Source: JBGOTP01 sp963717075 (GTDB taxonomy: Bacteria; Acidobacteriota; Vicinamibacteria; Vicinamibacterales; CAVVIG01). From it: DNA of 64,000 nt. Below are positions 53,629-61,833 of the stretch, piece by piece; the stretch's first letter is position 1; the number at the start of each line of letters is the position of its first letter. The translations under genes and the position numbers were made by a program. The notes beneath the pieces are model-generated. The model worked only from the letters and a program-made list of their open reading frames with translations, made no database searches and was not told the origin of the DNA. The stretch is taken from positions 1-64,000 of the forward strand of contig CAVQVI010000007.1 of NCBI GenBank assembly GCA_963717075.1. Direction: 5' to 3'.

Positions 53629-53684
53629 TACGGTCCCGCCGGGATTCATGAATCATTCTCTATCCCTCTCTCTCGGAGAACCTG

Positions 53685-53715
53685 CGGCCGGCCAGCCCCT
53701 AAGAGGTTGGCCGGC
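53685..53715. terminator. Hairpin after the NIPSNAP gene
   Basis: GGCCGGCCA (53685-53693) pairs perfectly with TGGCCGGCC (53707-53715) around a 13-base loop, about 60 bases past the stop of the minus-strand NIPSNAP gene. The arms equal those of the hairpin at 18443-18468. Confidence 0.45.
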
Positions 53716-53776
53716 CCGCCTCATCGTTGGAGCGAGGGCAGTCGCAGTCTCCCCTGCTCGGTCGGCGCCTCTCGCC

Positions 53777-54202
53777 TTACTTGAGTGTCGAGTAGTTGGT
53801 GGGTTTGACGAAGACCGACTCGACCTTGATCTGGCCGGGTGAGGTCGCCGTCGAGCGAAGCTTCACCCAATCTGGATCTTCACGGAACTTCGCCCACGAC
53901 GCCGTCGCCTTTTCCTGGTTCTCGTGCGCCACGATGTAGATGTAGGTGTTCTCGGACTTCGGTGCATCCGCCGCCACGAAGTGTCCGATGTTGGTCATAC
54001 CCGACTTCGCGAAGAGCTGCGACTCGCCGCCACCCATGCGGCTCACGAGCGCATCGAGGCCAGTCTTGCTCTCGGTGGTGTAGGTCCGGATCTCGAAGAC
54101 CCTGCTACCTTGGGCAGAGACCGTGGTGTCGCGGCCCGCCAGGAAACCCGCGGCGAACGCGAGCGCCACCACGCCAGTTGTGATTCCGTACTTGATGACC
54201 AT
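53777..54202 (-). CDS. Secreted NIPSNAP family protein (2)
   Basis: 141 residues with a signal peptide (VVALAFAAGFLAGRDTTVSAQ) and a complete NIPSNAP domain: FEIRTYTTESKTGLDALVSRM, IGHFVAADAPKSENTYIYIVAHEN, ATASWAKFREDPDW, KVESVFVKPTNYSTLK. ATG at 54202 follows GGAGG. It lies 28 bases downstream of a WEGDTLV-family gene on the same strand, so they probably share a transcript. A 26-base stretch of its coding sequence recurs at 61805-61830. Confidence 0.87.
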   Translation of the reverse strand: MVIKYGITTGVVALAFAAGFLAGRDTTVSAQGSRVFEIRTYTTESKTGLDALVSRMGGGESQLFAKSGMTNIGHFVAADAPKSENTYIYIVAHENQEKATASWAKFREDPDWVKLRSTATSPGQIKVESVFVKPTNYSTLK

Positions 54203-54230
54203 CCAATCCCTCCAATGAAGTTGACAAGAC

Positions 54231-55295
54231 CTACTTCTTCGCGGCCGTTTCCTTTTCCCTTGCGCGCGCGCCAGCAAGAATCCCGGTCAGACTGTAGTTG
54301 CCTTCGTGACATACCGACTCGAAAATCTGATTGGCCTTCTCGTCCTTCTTGCTGAGCGGCACCTCGATCGTCCACGGTCTCGTGAACACCGTCGGATCCT
54401 CGATGGTGGCGTGATACATGATGAGATCCGGAGCCAGACGCGTGAACCGCTCGACGAGGTGCAGGTTTTCGCGAGCACCGTAGAAGTTGGTCTGATTCGT
54501 AAAATTCGTGGTGTCCACGACCAGCGTCTCGCCCTCCCAGCGCCCCACGGGATCGCCGAGCCACTGCCGCACGCTTGACGGGAGGTGAGGCCGGCCGTCG
54601 AGAGGAATCGTCCGGTAGGCGCCGCCGTGAGGTCCGTACTCGTAGTAGATCGACACCGAACCCTGACTCTGAACGATGCGGTGGTGTGCGCCGCCTGCCT
54701 CGGCGTGCGTGAACTGGTGGGGAAGCGCGAACCCGCGACACCGGTCGTTTGGCCGGTCCTCCGGCCCCTCGCCGCCGCGCTCATTGTCCTCGAGCACACT
54801 CCCCGCCGCGCCGGACCGGCTCATGGCCTTTTCTTCGAGCGCCTTCTTGCGCACCTCAGGCTTGTGCGGGATCTGCCCGTCAGGCGGGTCGATGATGTAC
54901 GAGGTGCGGCGGGTGCGGATCACCTCCCGTGGGCGGCCGCTAAAGATCGTGTTGTAACCTCCCGTATCGCCTTCCTTCGCCTGTGTGGACTTGGTTCCGC
55001 CGACCGAATGATCCTCCCCCGCCCGAATTCGATCGATGGCAGCTTTCACGTCTGCATCGGTCAGGAATTCGCGACCTCCGAACTCTTTCGGACGTTCCAT
55101 CGCGGTTTCGACATAGCCGCTGCTCCAGATGCCTTGGAGATTCGGATCCCCCCAAGGGGTGCGCTGATTGGTCCACGGCTTCGTGATGCCCATCTTCGAT
55201 GGGGGTGTCGCGCCTGGAACCTGACCACTCGACACGACCGTGCCCAGGACGATGATCGCCGCCGCTCCACTCAACGTGAGTATTTGATTTCTCAT
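54231..55295 (-). CDS. Secreted protein of the WEGDTLV paralogous family (member 6)
   Basis: 354 residues. Signal peptide (TLSGAAAIIVLGTVVSSGQ), then QRTPWGDPNLQGIWSSGYVETAMERP, TRRTSYIIDPPDGQIP, GFALPHQF, GDPVGRWEGETLVVDTTNFTNQTNF, DPTVFTRPWTIEVPL and ESVCHEGNYSLTGILAGARAREK. It is the longest-spaced member, with an insertion before the central motif. It precedes NIPSNAP 2 in the same operon. The repeated association of this family with NIPSNAP, esterase and aldolase genes is the best clue to its role. Confidence 0.72.
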   Translation of the reverse strand: MRNQILTLSGAAAIIVLGTVVSSGQVPGATPPSKMGITKPWTNQRTPWGDPNLQGIWSSGYVETAMERPKEFGGREFLTDADVKAAIDRIRAGEDHSVGGTKSTQAKEGDTGGYNTIFSGRPREVIRTRRTSYIIDPPDGQIPHKPEVRKKALEEKAMSRSGAAGSVLEDNERGGEGPEDRPNDRCRGFALPHQFTHAEAGGAHHRIVQSQGSVSIYYEYGPHGGAYRTIPLDGRPHLPSSVRQWLGDPVGRWEGETLVVDTTNFTNQTNFYGARENLHLVERFTRLAPDLIMYHATIEDPTVFTRPWTIEVPLSKKDEKANQIFESVCHEGNYSLTGILAGARAREKETAAKK

Positions 55296-55690
55296 ACACG
55301 ACCTCTCGTCCGCCTCGCGGCTGGACTGAATCGCGAGCGATTCGCGGCAAACGCTTTCTCAGCAAGTCGAAACGCGTGATCGCGGAAGGACGGTTCCACC
55401 GTTGAGCCGGCTCATTCTTGTCGAGGTGTATCAATCTCGAGCGTCGATGCGCCCGTAATGTGCAGAAAACATGGCACAAACAGACTGATGGAGTACTACA
55501 CGCGTTGAACGATGTCAAGGCATGATTCATTCTCCGAACAACCATTTCTTCGCGATGCGCCTCGTTGAAAAACGCCCTGTATTGGACGTGCGTCCGGTGT
55601 GCGGCGCGCTTCTCGGCTGCTCGAGCGCAACGGCATGCCACAGCCGGTGTGGCGTGTTTTGGCGCATGTCTGCGCTATCCTGTCGTCTTG
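55296..55690. other. Intergenic region between divergent genes
   Basis: About 395 bases between the minus-strand member 6 and the plus-strand HTH-propeller gene. Open frames run through it on both strands but none has family similarity or a ribosome site. It should contain both promoters; I could not place them with confidence. Confidence 0.4.
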
Positions 55691-57649
55691 ATGGCCGACA
55701 ATCCTGGCGCGCAGCCCACCCCCAGTCCAGTGCATGCCCCTGAGGGTCGACTCGACTCCTGGAAGGAAATTGCCGCGTATCTCGGCCGGGGCATCCGTAC
55801 CGTACAGCGTTGGGAGCGCGAGGAGGGGCTGCCCGTTCATCGCCTGGCCCACGAAAAGCGCGGCAGCATCTATGCGCGCCGAGAAGAGCTGGCGGCGTGG
55901 TGGGAAAGCCGGCGACGTACGCTCTCCGCTCCCCCGACGCCGGATGCCGGTGACGCGCCGGTTGCGCCCGGTCTCGAACGGGTGACGTGGACGTCGGCGC
56001 TGACCAACTGGCCGGCGCTCTCGTCCGACGCACGCCTCGTCGCCTATGTCTCGGATGGCGGGCAGGACGGGACGACGCCGCAGATCTGGATCCAGCAGCT
56101 GGGCGGTGCCGCCTTGCAGTTGACCAACGGTGAGCGCGAATATTCGCATCTCTCCTTCTCACCGGAAGACACCCGCATCATTTTTACCGCGAGTGACAAT
56201 TCGGGTCCGAATGTGTACGAGGTGCCGACGCTTGGAGGTGAACCGCGGCTCCTGCAACGAGGCGCGAGCCGCGGCCGGATTTCCCCCGATGGCCTCTGGC
56301 TCGCGTCCGTCCCCCACGATGCCGCCGGCATCCGGATCGCCGCCCGAGGCGGCGCCGGCTTTCGAACCGTCGCGCCCGAAATGGTCGATGTGGCGTGCGC
56401 GACGTGGTTGCCGGACAGCCGGTCGGTGCTCGTCCATGCCCGTTCGGATCCCGCGGTCGAGGCAGATTGGTGGATTGTGCCGATCGATGGCGGTTCCCCG
56501 ACCAACACTCGGGTGGTCCAACAGTTCCGAGAGGTAGGAATGTTCACCGTGCCCACGGGTGCGGCGTGGGTGAACGATTCGCTGGTGTTCTCGGCAGCTG
56601 GCGCTCAGGGTGTCAATCTCTACAGACAAAGGCTGCTGCCCTCGACGTTCCAGCCAGCCGGTGCGCCGGAGCGGCTTACCGTGGGCAGTGAGGCGTCGTG
56701 GCTTCCCACGGCCGCCGCCGGGCGTTTGGCGTATTTCAGCAGCCGGGCCGACGCGAATCTCTGGTCGGTGGCCGTGGATGCAGCGAGTGGCATCGCGCAT
56801 GGTCCCCTGCGGCGGATGACCCGAGGTCCGTTTCCGCTGGGCTATCTGACGGTCACGAGCGACTTTCGAACGCTCGCTTATTTCTCGTTCCGGCTCCGAA
56901 ACGGTGAAGTCTTCCTGAGAGATCTCGCGACGGGCTCGGAGAGGGTTCTCGCCGATGGACCCGCTGGCTCGAAGGGGTATCCTGCGATCTCGCCAAGCGG
57001 CAGCCTCCTGGCCTACGGCATGAGGATGCCGGGAGGAGGGCGCGCCCTACGGCCCATCTTCGTCACCGGTTTACCCGACGAGACCTGGAGATCCCTGGGG
57101 GAGGATTGCGGCGGGCGGCCGCGCGAGTGGGTGGACGAACGCTGGCTCACGATCGAACGGTTTGGGCGCCTCAACTCGATTGCGCTCCTCGACACGGGCT
57201 CAGGAGACCAGCATGAGCTGCTGGAGAGCGCCGAACGGTCGGTCAGCAATCCACGGTTGTCGCCGGATCGACGATGGATCGCGTTCGATGCCTCGCGTCG
57301 GAGTGAACCGGCCAGCGTATTTGTCGTCCCGTTCGGAGAACAGCCGATTCCAGAGTCAGAGTGGGTGTTGGTTGAACGTTCCGCGAGTCATCCGTTCTGG
57401 TCGGCGGACGGGCGCTTCCTGTACTACACACCCACCGACAGAAACCCGTTGGTTCGGAGCGCCGTTCGTGCGCGGCATTTCACCTCCGCATCAGGACTGG
57501 TGGAAGGCGAACCGATTGCGGTGTACGCGTCCACCGAAATGCTGATGCCCGCATACCTTCCGGGCACTGCGCCAATCGCCACTCCCGATCAGATCATCCT
57601 CGTGCTCGGCGACTTCAGGGGCGACGTCTGGATGATGGAGCTCACATAG
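55691..57649 (+). CDS. Winged-helix DNA-binding domain fused to a TolB-like beta-propeller
   Basis: 652 residues. The N-terminus carries a MerR/excisionase-like helix-turn-helix: RLDSWKEIAAYLGRGIRTVQRWEREEGLPVHR and SIYARREELAAWWESRRR. The rest is a WD40/PD40 propeller (LSSDARLVAYVSD, FSPEDTRIIFTASD, SRGRISPDGLWLASV, LSPDRRWIAFDAS, WSADGRFLYYTP). No signal peptide or transmembrane helix is visible, so it should be a cytoplasmic one-component regulator or a DNA-tethered scaffold. The ATG at 55691 is chosen because family-like sequence begins there; the ribosome site is weak. Confidence 0.8.
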   Translation: MADNPGAQPTPSPVHAPEGRLDSWKEIAAYLGRGIRTVQRWEREEGLPVHRLAHEKRGSIYARREELAAWWESRRRTLSAPPTPDAGDAPVAPGLERVTWTSALTNWPALSSDARLVAYVSDGGQDGTTPQIWIQQLGGAALQLTNGEREYSHLSFSPEDTRIIFTASDNSGPNVYEVPTLGGEPRLLQRGASRGRISPDGLWLASVPHDAAGIRIAARGGAGFRTVAPEMVDVACATWLPDSRSVLVHARSDPAVEADWWIVPIDGGSPTNTRVVQQFREVGMFTVPTGAAWVNDSLVFSAAGAQGVNLYRQRLLPSTFQPAGAPERLTVGSEASWLPTAAAGRLAYFSSRADANLWSVAVDAASGIAHGPLRRMTRGPFPLGYLTVTSDFRTLAYFSFRLRNGEVFLRDLATGSERVLADGPAGSKGYPAISPSGSLLAYGMRMPGGGRALRPIFVTGLPDETWRSLGEDCGGRPREWVDERWLTIERFGRLNSIALLDTGSGDQHELLESAERSVSNPRLSPDRRWIAFDASRRSEPASVFVVPFGEQPIPESEWVLVERSASHPFWSADGRFLYYTPTDRNPLVRSAVRARHFTSASGLVEGEPIAVYASTEMLMPAYLPGTAPIATPDQIILVLGDFRGDVWMMELT

Positions 57650-58027
57650 GTGCAGGTTGCATGTTTCGTCGGGACTGGACAGTACGCCCAATGGTCTAGA
57701 ATGGCTGGATGACATTGACCCAGCTATTTCTCGATGAGTTAGAGCGTCGTGTTGCGTGACACGTTGAATCATCTTGCACACCACCGGGGACAGTTGACAG
57801 TGTATCTGCGGCTGCTCGATCAGCCGGTGCCCGCGATTTATGGCCCGTCCGCTGACGACCAGCAGTTCGCGTAGCAGGACAACTGACTGATCGAAACACG
57901 GCAGCGTCTGTTCGACCGAACGTTCATCCCGAGCCTCGAGTTCACACGCGAACTCGAGTTCAGACGGGAAATGGAGTACCACCAAGCACATCCAGTTCGA
58001 CGCGAGTACTCGCGTGAGGGTGATGAT
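57650..58027. other. Gap holding a deleted DinB gene
   Basis: Apart from the DinB remnant at 57709-57874, nothing is recognised. The bases directly before 58028 include GAGGGTGATGAT, a possible ribosome site for the cytochrome gene. Confidence 0.4.
57709..57874 (+). pseudogene. DinB gene remnant with a large internal deletion
   Basis: From the ATG at 57709 the frame reads MTLTQLFLDELERR, a typical DinB N-terminus. One base out of frame, from about 57749, it continues VLRDTLNHLAHHRGQLTVYLRLLDQP and VPAIYGPSADDQQFA up to a stop at 57874, which is a typical DinB C-terminus with the metal-binding NHLAHHRGQ. The roughly 100 residues normally between them are missing. Confidence 0.7.
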
Positions 58028-59536
58028 ATGAAATTCTGGTTTGCACGCGTGGTGACGCTTGGGATGGCGGCGATCTGCCTCACGCGTTGGGCAACCCCCG
58101 CCACTGTGGTCGCGCAGCAGGTGAAGTCGCAATGGGATGCGATCTATTCAGAACAGCAGGCCGCCCGAGGCCGGGCGCTCTACGTCGAGAACTGTGTGAT
58201 CTGCCATGCGAGCACTCTTGCGGGCACGGACGCCGCCCCCGCACTGGCGGGCGCCGGGTTCATCGGCAAATGGAACAACAAACCGTTGGACGAGTTATTC
58301 GAGTTCATGCAGACCGCGATGCCGGTCCAGAGTCCGGGCGGCCTCAGCCGGCAGCAAAATGCCGACATCCTCGCGTTCATGCTGCAGGCGGGCAAGTTTC
58401 CGAGCGGCCAGACGGAATTGTCGCCCGACCGCAATCTGCTCCGCGAAACCTACTTTTTCGCGTCGAAGTCCGGGAGTGCCACGCCACCGGCCGCAGGTCC
58501 CGGTGAACCCGCACCGAAACGGGCGGCCCGTGTCGTCGAGCCTGTCCAAGGGGCGGGCAACGGCGGAGGGCGGTTCTACACCGACGTGCAGGCGGAGCGG
58601 GGACGACTGCTCTTCAACCGCAACTGCGGCTTCTGTCACTCGGTCGATCCCAAGATCAAGAACGTCCCAAAATCCGGAACGATGGGGGCGTATAACACAT
58701 TCGGCGGAACGTATCTTGATCAGCGAATGACCCCTGAGCACAAGAAGCTGTACCCAAGCGTCTACTACTTCTTCACGCGATTGGCCCAAATGCCTCCCTA
58801 CGACACGTACTCCGTCAGTCAACAAAGCAAGGCGGATATCGTGGCGTACATCCTCCAGGCCAACGGATTTCCGCCCGGGCCGAACGAGCTGACGAAAGAC
58901 ACCGAGGCGATGAAATCGATGATGATCGGCGAACCCGGGTTCCAACCGATTTTCAACGGCCGAGATTTCACCGGCATCAAGTTCAGCCTCGGACCCGGTT
59001 GCCGGCCCGCTCCTCTCGGATGCGGCAAGACCGAGCCGGGATCGGTTGTCCGGGTGGAGAACGGGGTGATGGTCTGCGCCTGCAACGTGCACGGCATTTG
59101 GTACACGGAACAGACGTACCTGAATTTCACGTTGCGGTTCGACTATAAGTTCAAGCGCCCGGCCGATTGGGACGAGACGCGGGACAACGACATCTACCAG
59201 GGGCAGGGCGGGTATTTCATGCTCGTGAAGGACGTGACCGAGCGCGGTCTTGGCCAGAAGGGCGTGGGCTTCGATGGTCGGCATTTCGACGTGCTGCACC
59301 CTCCCTTTGCCGAAAACGCCATCGAGGACAACGAAGCCAGGCTGCGGGTCAACAAGCCGATCGGCGAATGGAACTCGGTCGAGATCGTCGCAAAGGACGG
59401 CGCGGTCAAGGCATTCTTGAATGGCGCGCTCATTTCGACGGTACCCGAACATCCCATCAGGGAACCCGGACACATCGTCTTCCAGATCCAGGGCGCACCA
59501 ATGTACTGGCGAAATATCCGGATTCGACCGGAGTAG
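58028..59536 (+). CDS. Diheme c-type cytochrome fused to a DUF1080 (3-keto-disaccharide hydrolase-like) domain
   Basis: 502 residues. Signal peptide, then two cytochrome c domains: CVICH (residues 56-60) with a distal Met in AMPVQSPGG, and CGFCH (200-204) with Met in RLAQMPPYD. From about 305 the C-terminus is a DUF1080 jelly roll: FQPIFNGRDFTGIKFS, VENGVMVCACNVHGIWYTEQTYLNFTLRFDYKF, GEWNSVEIVAKDGAVKAFLNGALIS, PGHIVFQIQGAPMYWRNIRIRP. DUF1080 proteins bind or cleave 3-keto sugars, which arise by oxidation of the C3 hydroxyl. An electron-accepting cytochrome in the same chain would link oxidation and cleavage. This is inference from domain content. Confidence 0.85.
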   Translation: MKFWFARVVTLGMAAICLTRWATPATVVAQQVKSQWDAIYSEQQAARGRALYVENCVICHASTLAGTDAAPALAGAGFIGKWNNKPLDELFEFMQTAMPVQSPGGLSRQQNADILAFMLQAGKFPSGQTELSPDRNLLRETYFFASKSGSATPPAAGPGEPAPKRAARVVEPVQGAGNGGGRFYTDVQAERGRLLFNRNCGFCHSVDPKIKNVPKSGTMGAYNTFGGTYLDQRMTPEHKKLYPSVYYFFTRLAQMPPYDTYSVSQQSKADIVAYILQANGFPPGPNELTKDTEAMKSMMIGEPGFQPIFNGRDFTGIKFSLGPGCRPAPLGCGKTEPGSVVRVENGVMVCACNVHGIWYTEQTYLNFTLRFDYKFKRPADWDETRDNDIYQGQGGYFMLVKDVTERGLGQKGVGFDGRHFDVLHPPFAENAIEDNEARLRVNKPIGEWNSVEIVAKDGAVKAFLNGALISTVPEHPIREPGHIVFQIQGAPMYWRNIRIRPE

Positions 59537-59628
59537 CTGCGCTCGGAGGTTTGAACTCGAACCGCCCATCGAAGGGGCGAAAGGCCAATCATGGGACTGT
59601 CGGCAACGTTCGGTAGGGAGTCGAACGG

Positions 59629-60654
59629 ATGACGCGTCCTCAACGAGTCGCCCTCCATTCATGCCGCGCGATCCTGTGCACGCTCGTTCTGTGCATCGGG
59701 GCCGTTCACGCACTCGCGCCGCAGCAGCCCCCCCGCTTCGCAGCGGAGATCGCGCGGCTTTCGGAACCGGAAGGCAGCTTCGACACTGACAACCTGATCT
59801 CGAACGAACGTGAATACCTCAGCGTCGTCGCCTCGCTCGTCGCTGGCGACGTATCGGGTGGCACCTATCTGGGCGTCGGACCCGATCAGAACTTCTCCTA
59901 CATCGCCAGAATTCGGCCCACGCGTGCCTACATCATCGACATCCGCCGCGACAACCTCCTCCTCCACCTGCTCTTCAAGGCGCTGTTTGGCCTAAGCACC
60001 ACACGGGTCGAGTACCTCAGTTACCTCACGGGCCGCGTACCGCCGGCCGACGCTGCTATGTGGACAGAGAAGTCCATTGATCAGATTGTCAGCTATGTCG
60101 CTGAGCAAAACGCCGCCGAAGTGAACGGCCTGCGGCGCCGGCTGGACGCTGCGATCGCCGCCTTCGGCGTGCCCCTGTCGGATACGGATTTCCACACCCT
60201 CGAGCGTTTTCACGACACGTTCATCCGAGAGGGCCTTGATCTGCGGTTCAGGAGTTTCGGCCGAGCACCGCAGCCCCACTATCCCACCTTGCGCGACCTG
60301 CTCGTGGCCACCGACGCGAGCGGCCGCACGTGGAACTACCTGGCCTCCGAGGCGGACTTCGAGTTCTTGAAATCTCTCCAAGCGCACGATGCCATCGTCC
60401 CGGTCGTCGGGGATGTGGCGGGCACGCATGCGATGTCGCTCATCGCTGAAGACATTGCCCGACGCGGGGACCGTGTGTCGGCCTTCTACGTGTCGAACGT
60501 CGAGACGTACCTGTTTCGCCGCAATCAGTGGCAGCAGTTTCTCGACAACGTCAGACGCTTGCCTCAGGACTCGCGGAGCGTCAAGATTCGATCGATTTTC
60601 TCGACTGCCGGTGCGAGCACGTCGGTCGTAGAACCCCTCAACGGCCCGCGTTGA
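59629..60654 (+). CDS. Secreted LIC_10091-like protein of unknown function
   Basis: 341 residues. Signal peptide (AILCTLVLCIGAVHALA), then a conserved domain with DTDNLISNEREYLSVV, GGTYLGVGPDQNFSYIARIRPTRAYIIDIRRDNLLLHLLFKALF and VVGDVAGTHAMSLIAEDIARRGDRVSAFYVSNVETYLF. The glycine-rich GVGPDQN and the DIRR motif recall an SAM-dependent methyltransferase-like fold, but the usual cofactor motifs are incomplete. Function unknown; the family name is from memory of similar proteins. Confidence 0.7.
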   Translation: MTRPQRVALHSCRAILCTLVLCIGAVHALAPQQPPRFAAEIARLSEPEGSFDTDNLISNEREYLSVVASLVAGDVSGGTYLGVGPDQNFSYIARIRPTRAYIIDIRRDNLLLHLLFKALFGLSTTRVEYLSYLTGRVPPADAAMWTEKSIDQIVSYVAEQNAAEVNGLRRRLDAAIAAFGVPLSDTDFHTLERFHDTFIREGLDLRFRSFGRAPQPHYPTLRDLLVATDASGRTWNYLASEADFEFLKSLQAHDAIVPVVGDVAGTHAMSLIAEDIARRGDRVSAFYVSNVETYLFRRNQWQQFLDNVRRLPQDSRSVKIRSIFSTAGASTSVVEPLNGPR

Positions 60655-61089
60655 GCTTCCAGTTCCGGCGCCAACGAACCGGCGACTACTGCGTCGCCGC
60701 ACTTGAGCCCGACAACGGCGAATATCGGACAACGCTCGAAGGCTTGGCGAACACAAATCGAAGGAAGCGGCCGGTCTCGCCGTTCGCGGCATGGATGCGA
60801 TATCGCCGGCGCATCGTGACCTCCGGTCATGGAAGCCGGAAGTCACTTGACCGCCGCCGCACCGAATGGCATCGTGTGCGGGCGTCCACCTCGTGGGGAA
60901 CATCCGAGCACAGATCGTAGAGATCGGCGAGCTCAGTCTCGGTTAGAATACGGGTCCGACACACCCTTGCCGTTGAGTCTACGGGCGGATTGAGGGGAGT
61001 AGACCATCGATGAAGCGGCCACGGCGTTGGAGCGGGAGACGCGTCAGCGCGAAACCGCTGGAAGACTGGCAGCAATGAAAGGAGAAACC
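60655..61089. other. Intergenic region without recognised gene
   Basis: About 435 bases. Short open frames on both strands lack family similarity. A TAGAAT box near 60944 could be a -10 element for the following gene. AAAGGAGAAACC directly before 61090 is its ribosome site. Confidence 0.35.
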
Positions 61090-61659
61090 ATGACACGAAG
61101 TCGCGTACTCATGACGGGACTGGCCCTGCTGGTCACGGCGGGGGTCCTTCAGGCGCAGGTCACGAAGGAGACCGAGACGGTCAAGGGCGCAGCCCAGGTG
61201 ACCAGCCAACAGATGACGGGAGAAGTCACCTGGGTTCAGGGCAATACGCTCGTCGCCAAGATGACACCGGGAGGCTACTACAGCGTCTTCAACGTGAAGC
61301 CAGGTCGGGAGTTCGTGATCGACGGACAGACCAAACACATCGGTGATCTCAGGCCAGGCACTGTCTTGACCGCGACGGTTTCGACAACAACGCGGCCTGT
61401 GACGGTCCGCACGACGAGCAACCTCAAGGGTAGAGTGTGGTGGGTCCAGGGCAACTACGTGATCCTGACCCTGGCAAACGGCGAGAACAAAGAGTACAAG
61501 GTCCCCGACTCGTTCAAGTTCATCGTGGAGGGCAAACCCGCGTCAGTCTCTGAGTTGAGGCAGGGCATGGAGGTATCGGCCACCAAGATCGTCGAAGAGC
61601 CATATACCGAGATGGCGGAGAACATGGTCATCACGGGTAAGTCGCCCAAGTCCAAGTAA
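61090..61659 (+). CDS. Secreted hypothetical protein with two repeated beta domains
   Basis: 189 residues. The start at 61090 follows AAGGAG and opens a signal peptide (LMTGLALLVTAGVLQAQ). Two halves share a pattern: MTGEVTWVQGNTLVAKMTPGGYYSVFNVKPGREFVIDG, and LKGRVWWVQGNYVILTLANGENKEYKVPDSFKFIVEG followed by LRQGMEVSATK. This resembles DUF5666-type small OB-like repeats. No enzymatic residues are apparent. A hairpin with a short T run follows 27 bases after the stop. Confidence 0.7.
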   Translation: MTRSRVLMTGLALLVTAGVLQAQVTKETETVKGAAQVTSQQMTGEVTWVQGNTLVAKMTPGGYYSVFNVKPGREFVIDGQTKHIGDLRPGTVLTATVSTTTRPVTVRTTSNLKGRVWWVQGNYVILTLANGENKEYKVPDSFKFIVEGKPASVSELRQGMEVSATKIVEEPYTEMAENMVITGKSPKSK

Positions 61660-61685
61660 AGAAGCTCATCAGCCCATTCGTGCAT

Positions 61686-61729
61686 CAGCTGGGGGCGGCG
61701 GTGCCGGCCGCTGCCCCAGCTGTCGTTTT
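61686..61729 (+). terminator. Rho-independent-like terminator
   Basis: CAGCTGGGGGCGGCGG (61686-61701) pairs with most of the complementary arm ending CCCCAGCTG (61714-61722) and is followed by TCGTTTT at 61723-61729. It ends the transcript of the gene at 61090-61659. Confidence 0.65.
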
Positions 61730-61833
61730 CCGCCGGCGGAAGGCGTGTCGGGAAATGCCAAATGCCGACACGTGCGCGCCACGTTTCGCGACTGCTCACA
61801 TGCCTGCTCTCGGTGGTGTAGGTCCGGATCGAA

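Noticed and set aside
58295..59713. Minus-strand ORF of 472 codons
   Set aside because: Antisense to the cytochrome-DUF1080 gene, with no heme motifs or other signatures of its own.
60827..61096. Minus-strand ORF in the gap before the gene at 61090
   Set aside because: No ribosome site, family or signal peptide, and its start lies inside the next gene's leader.
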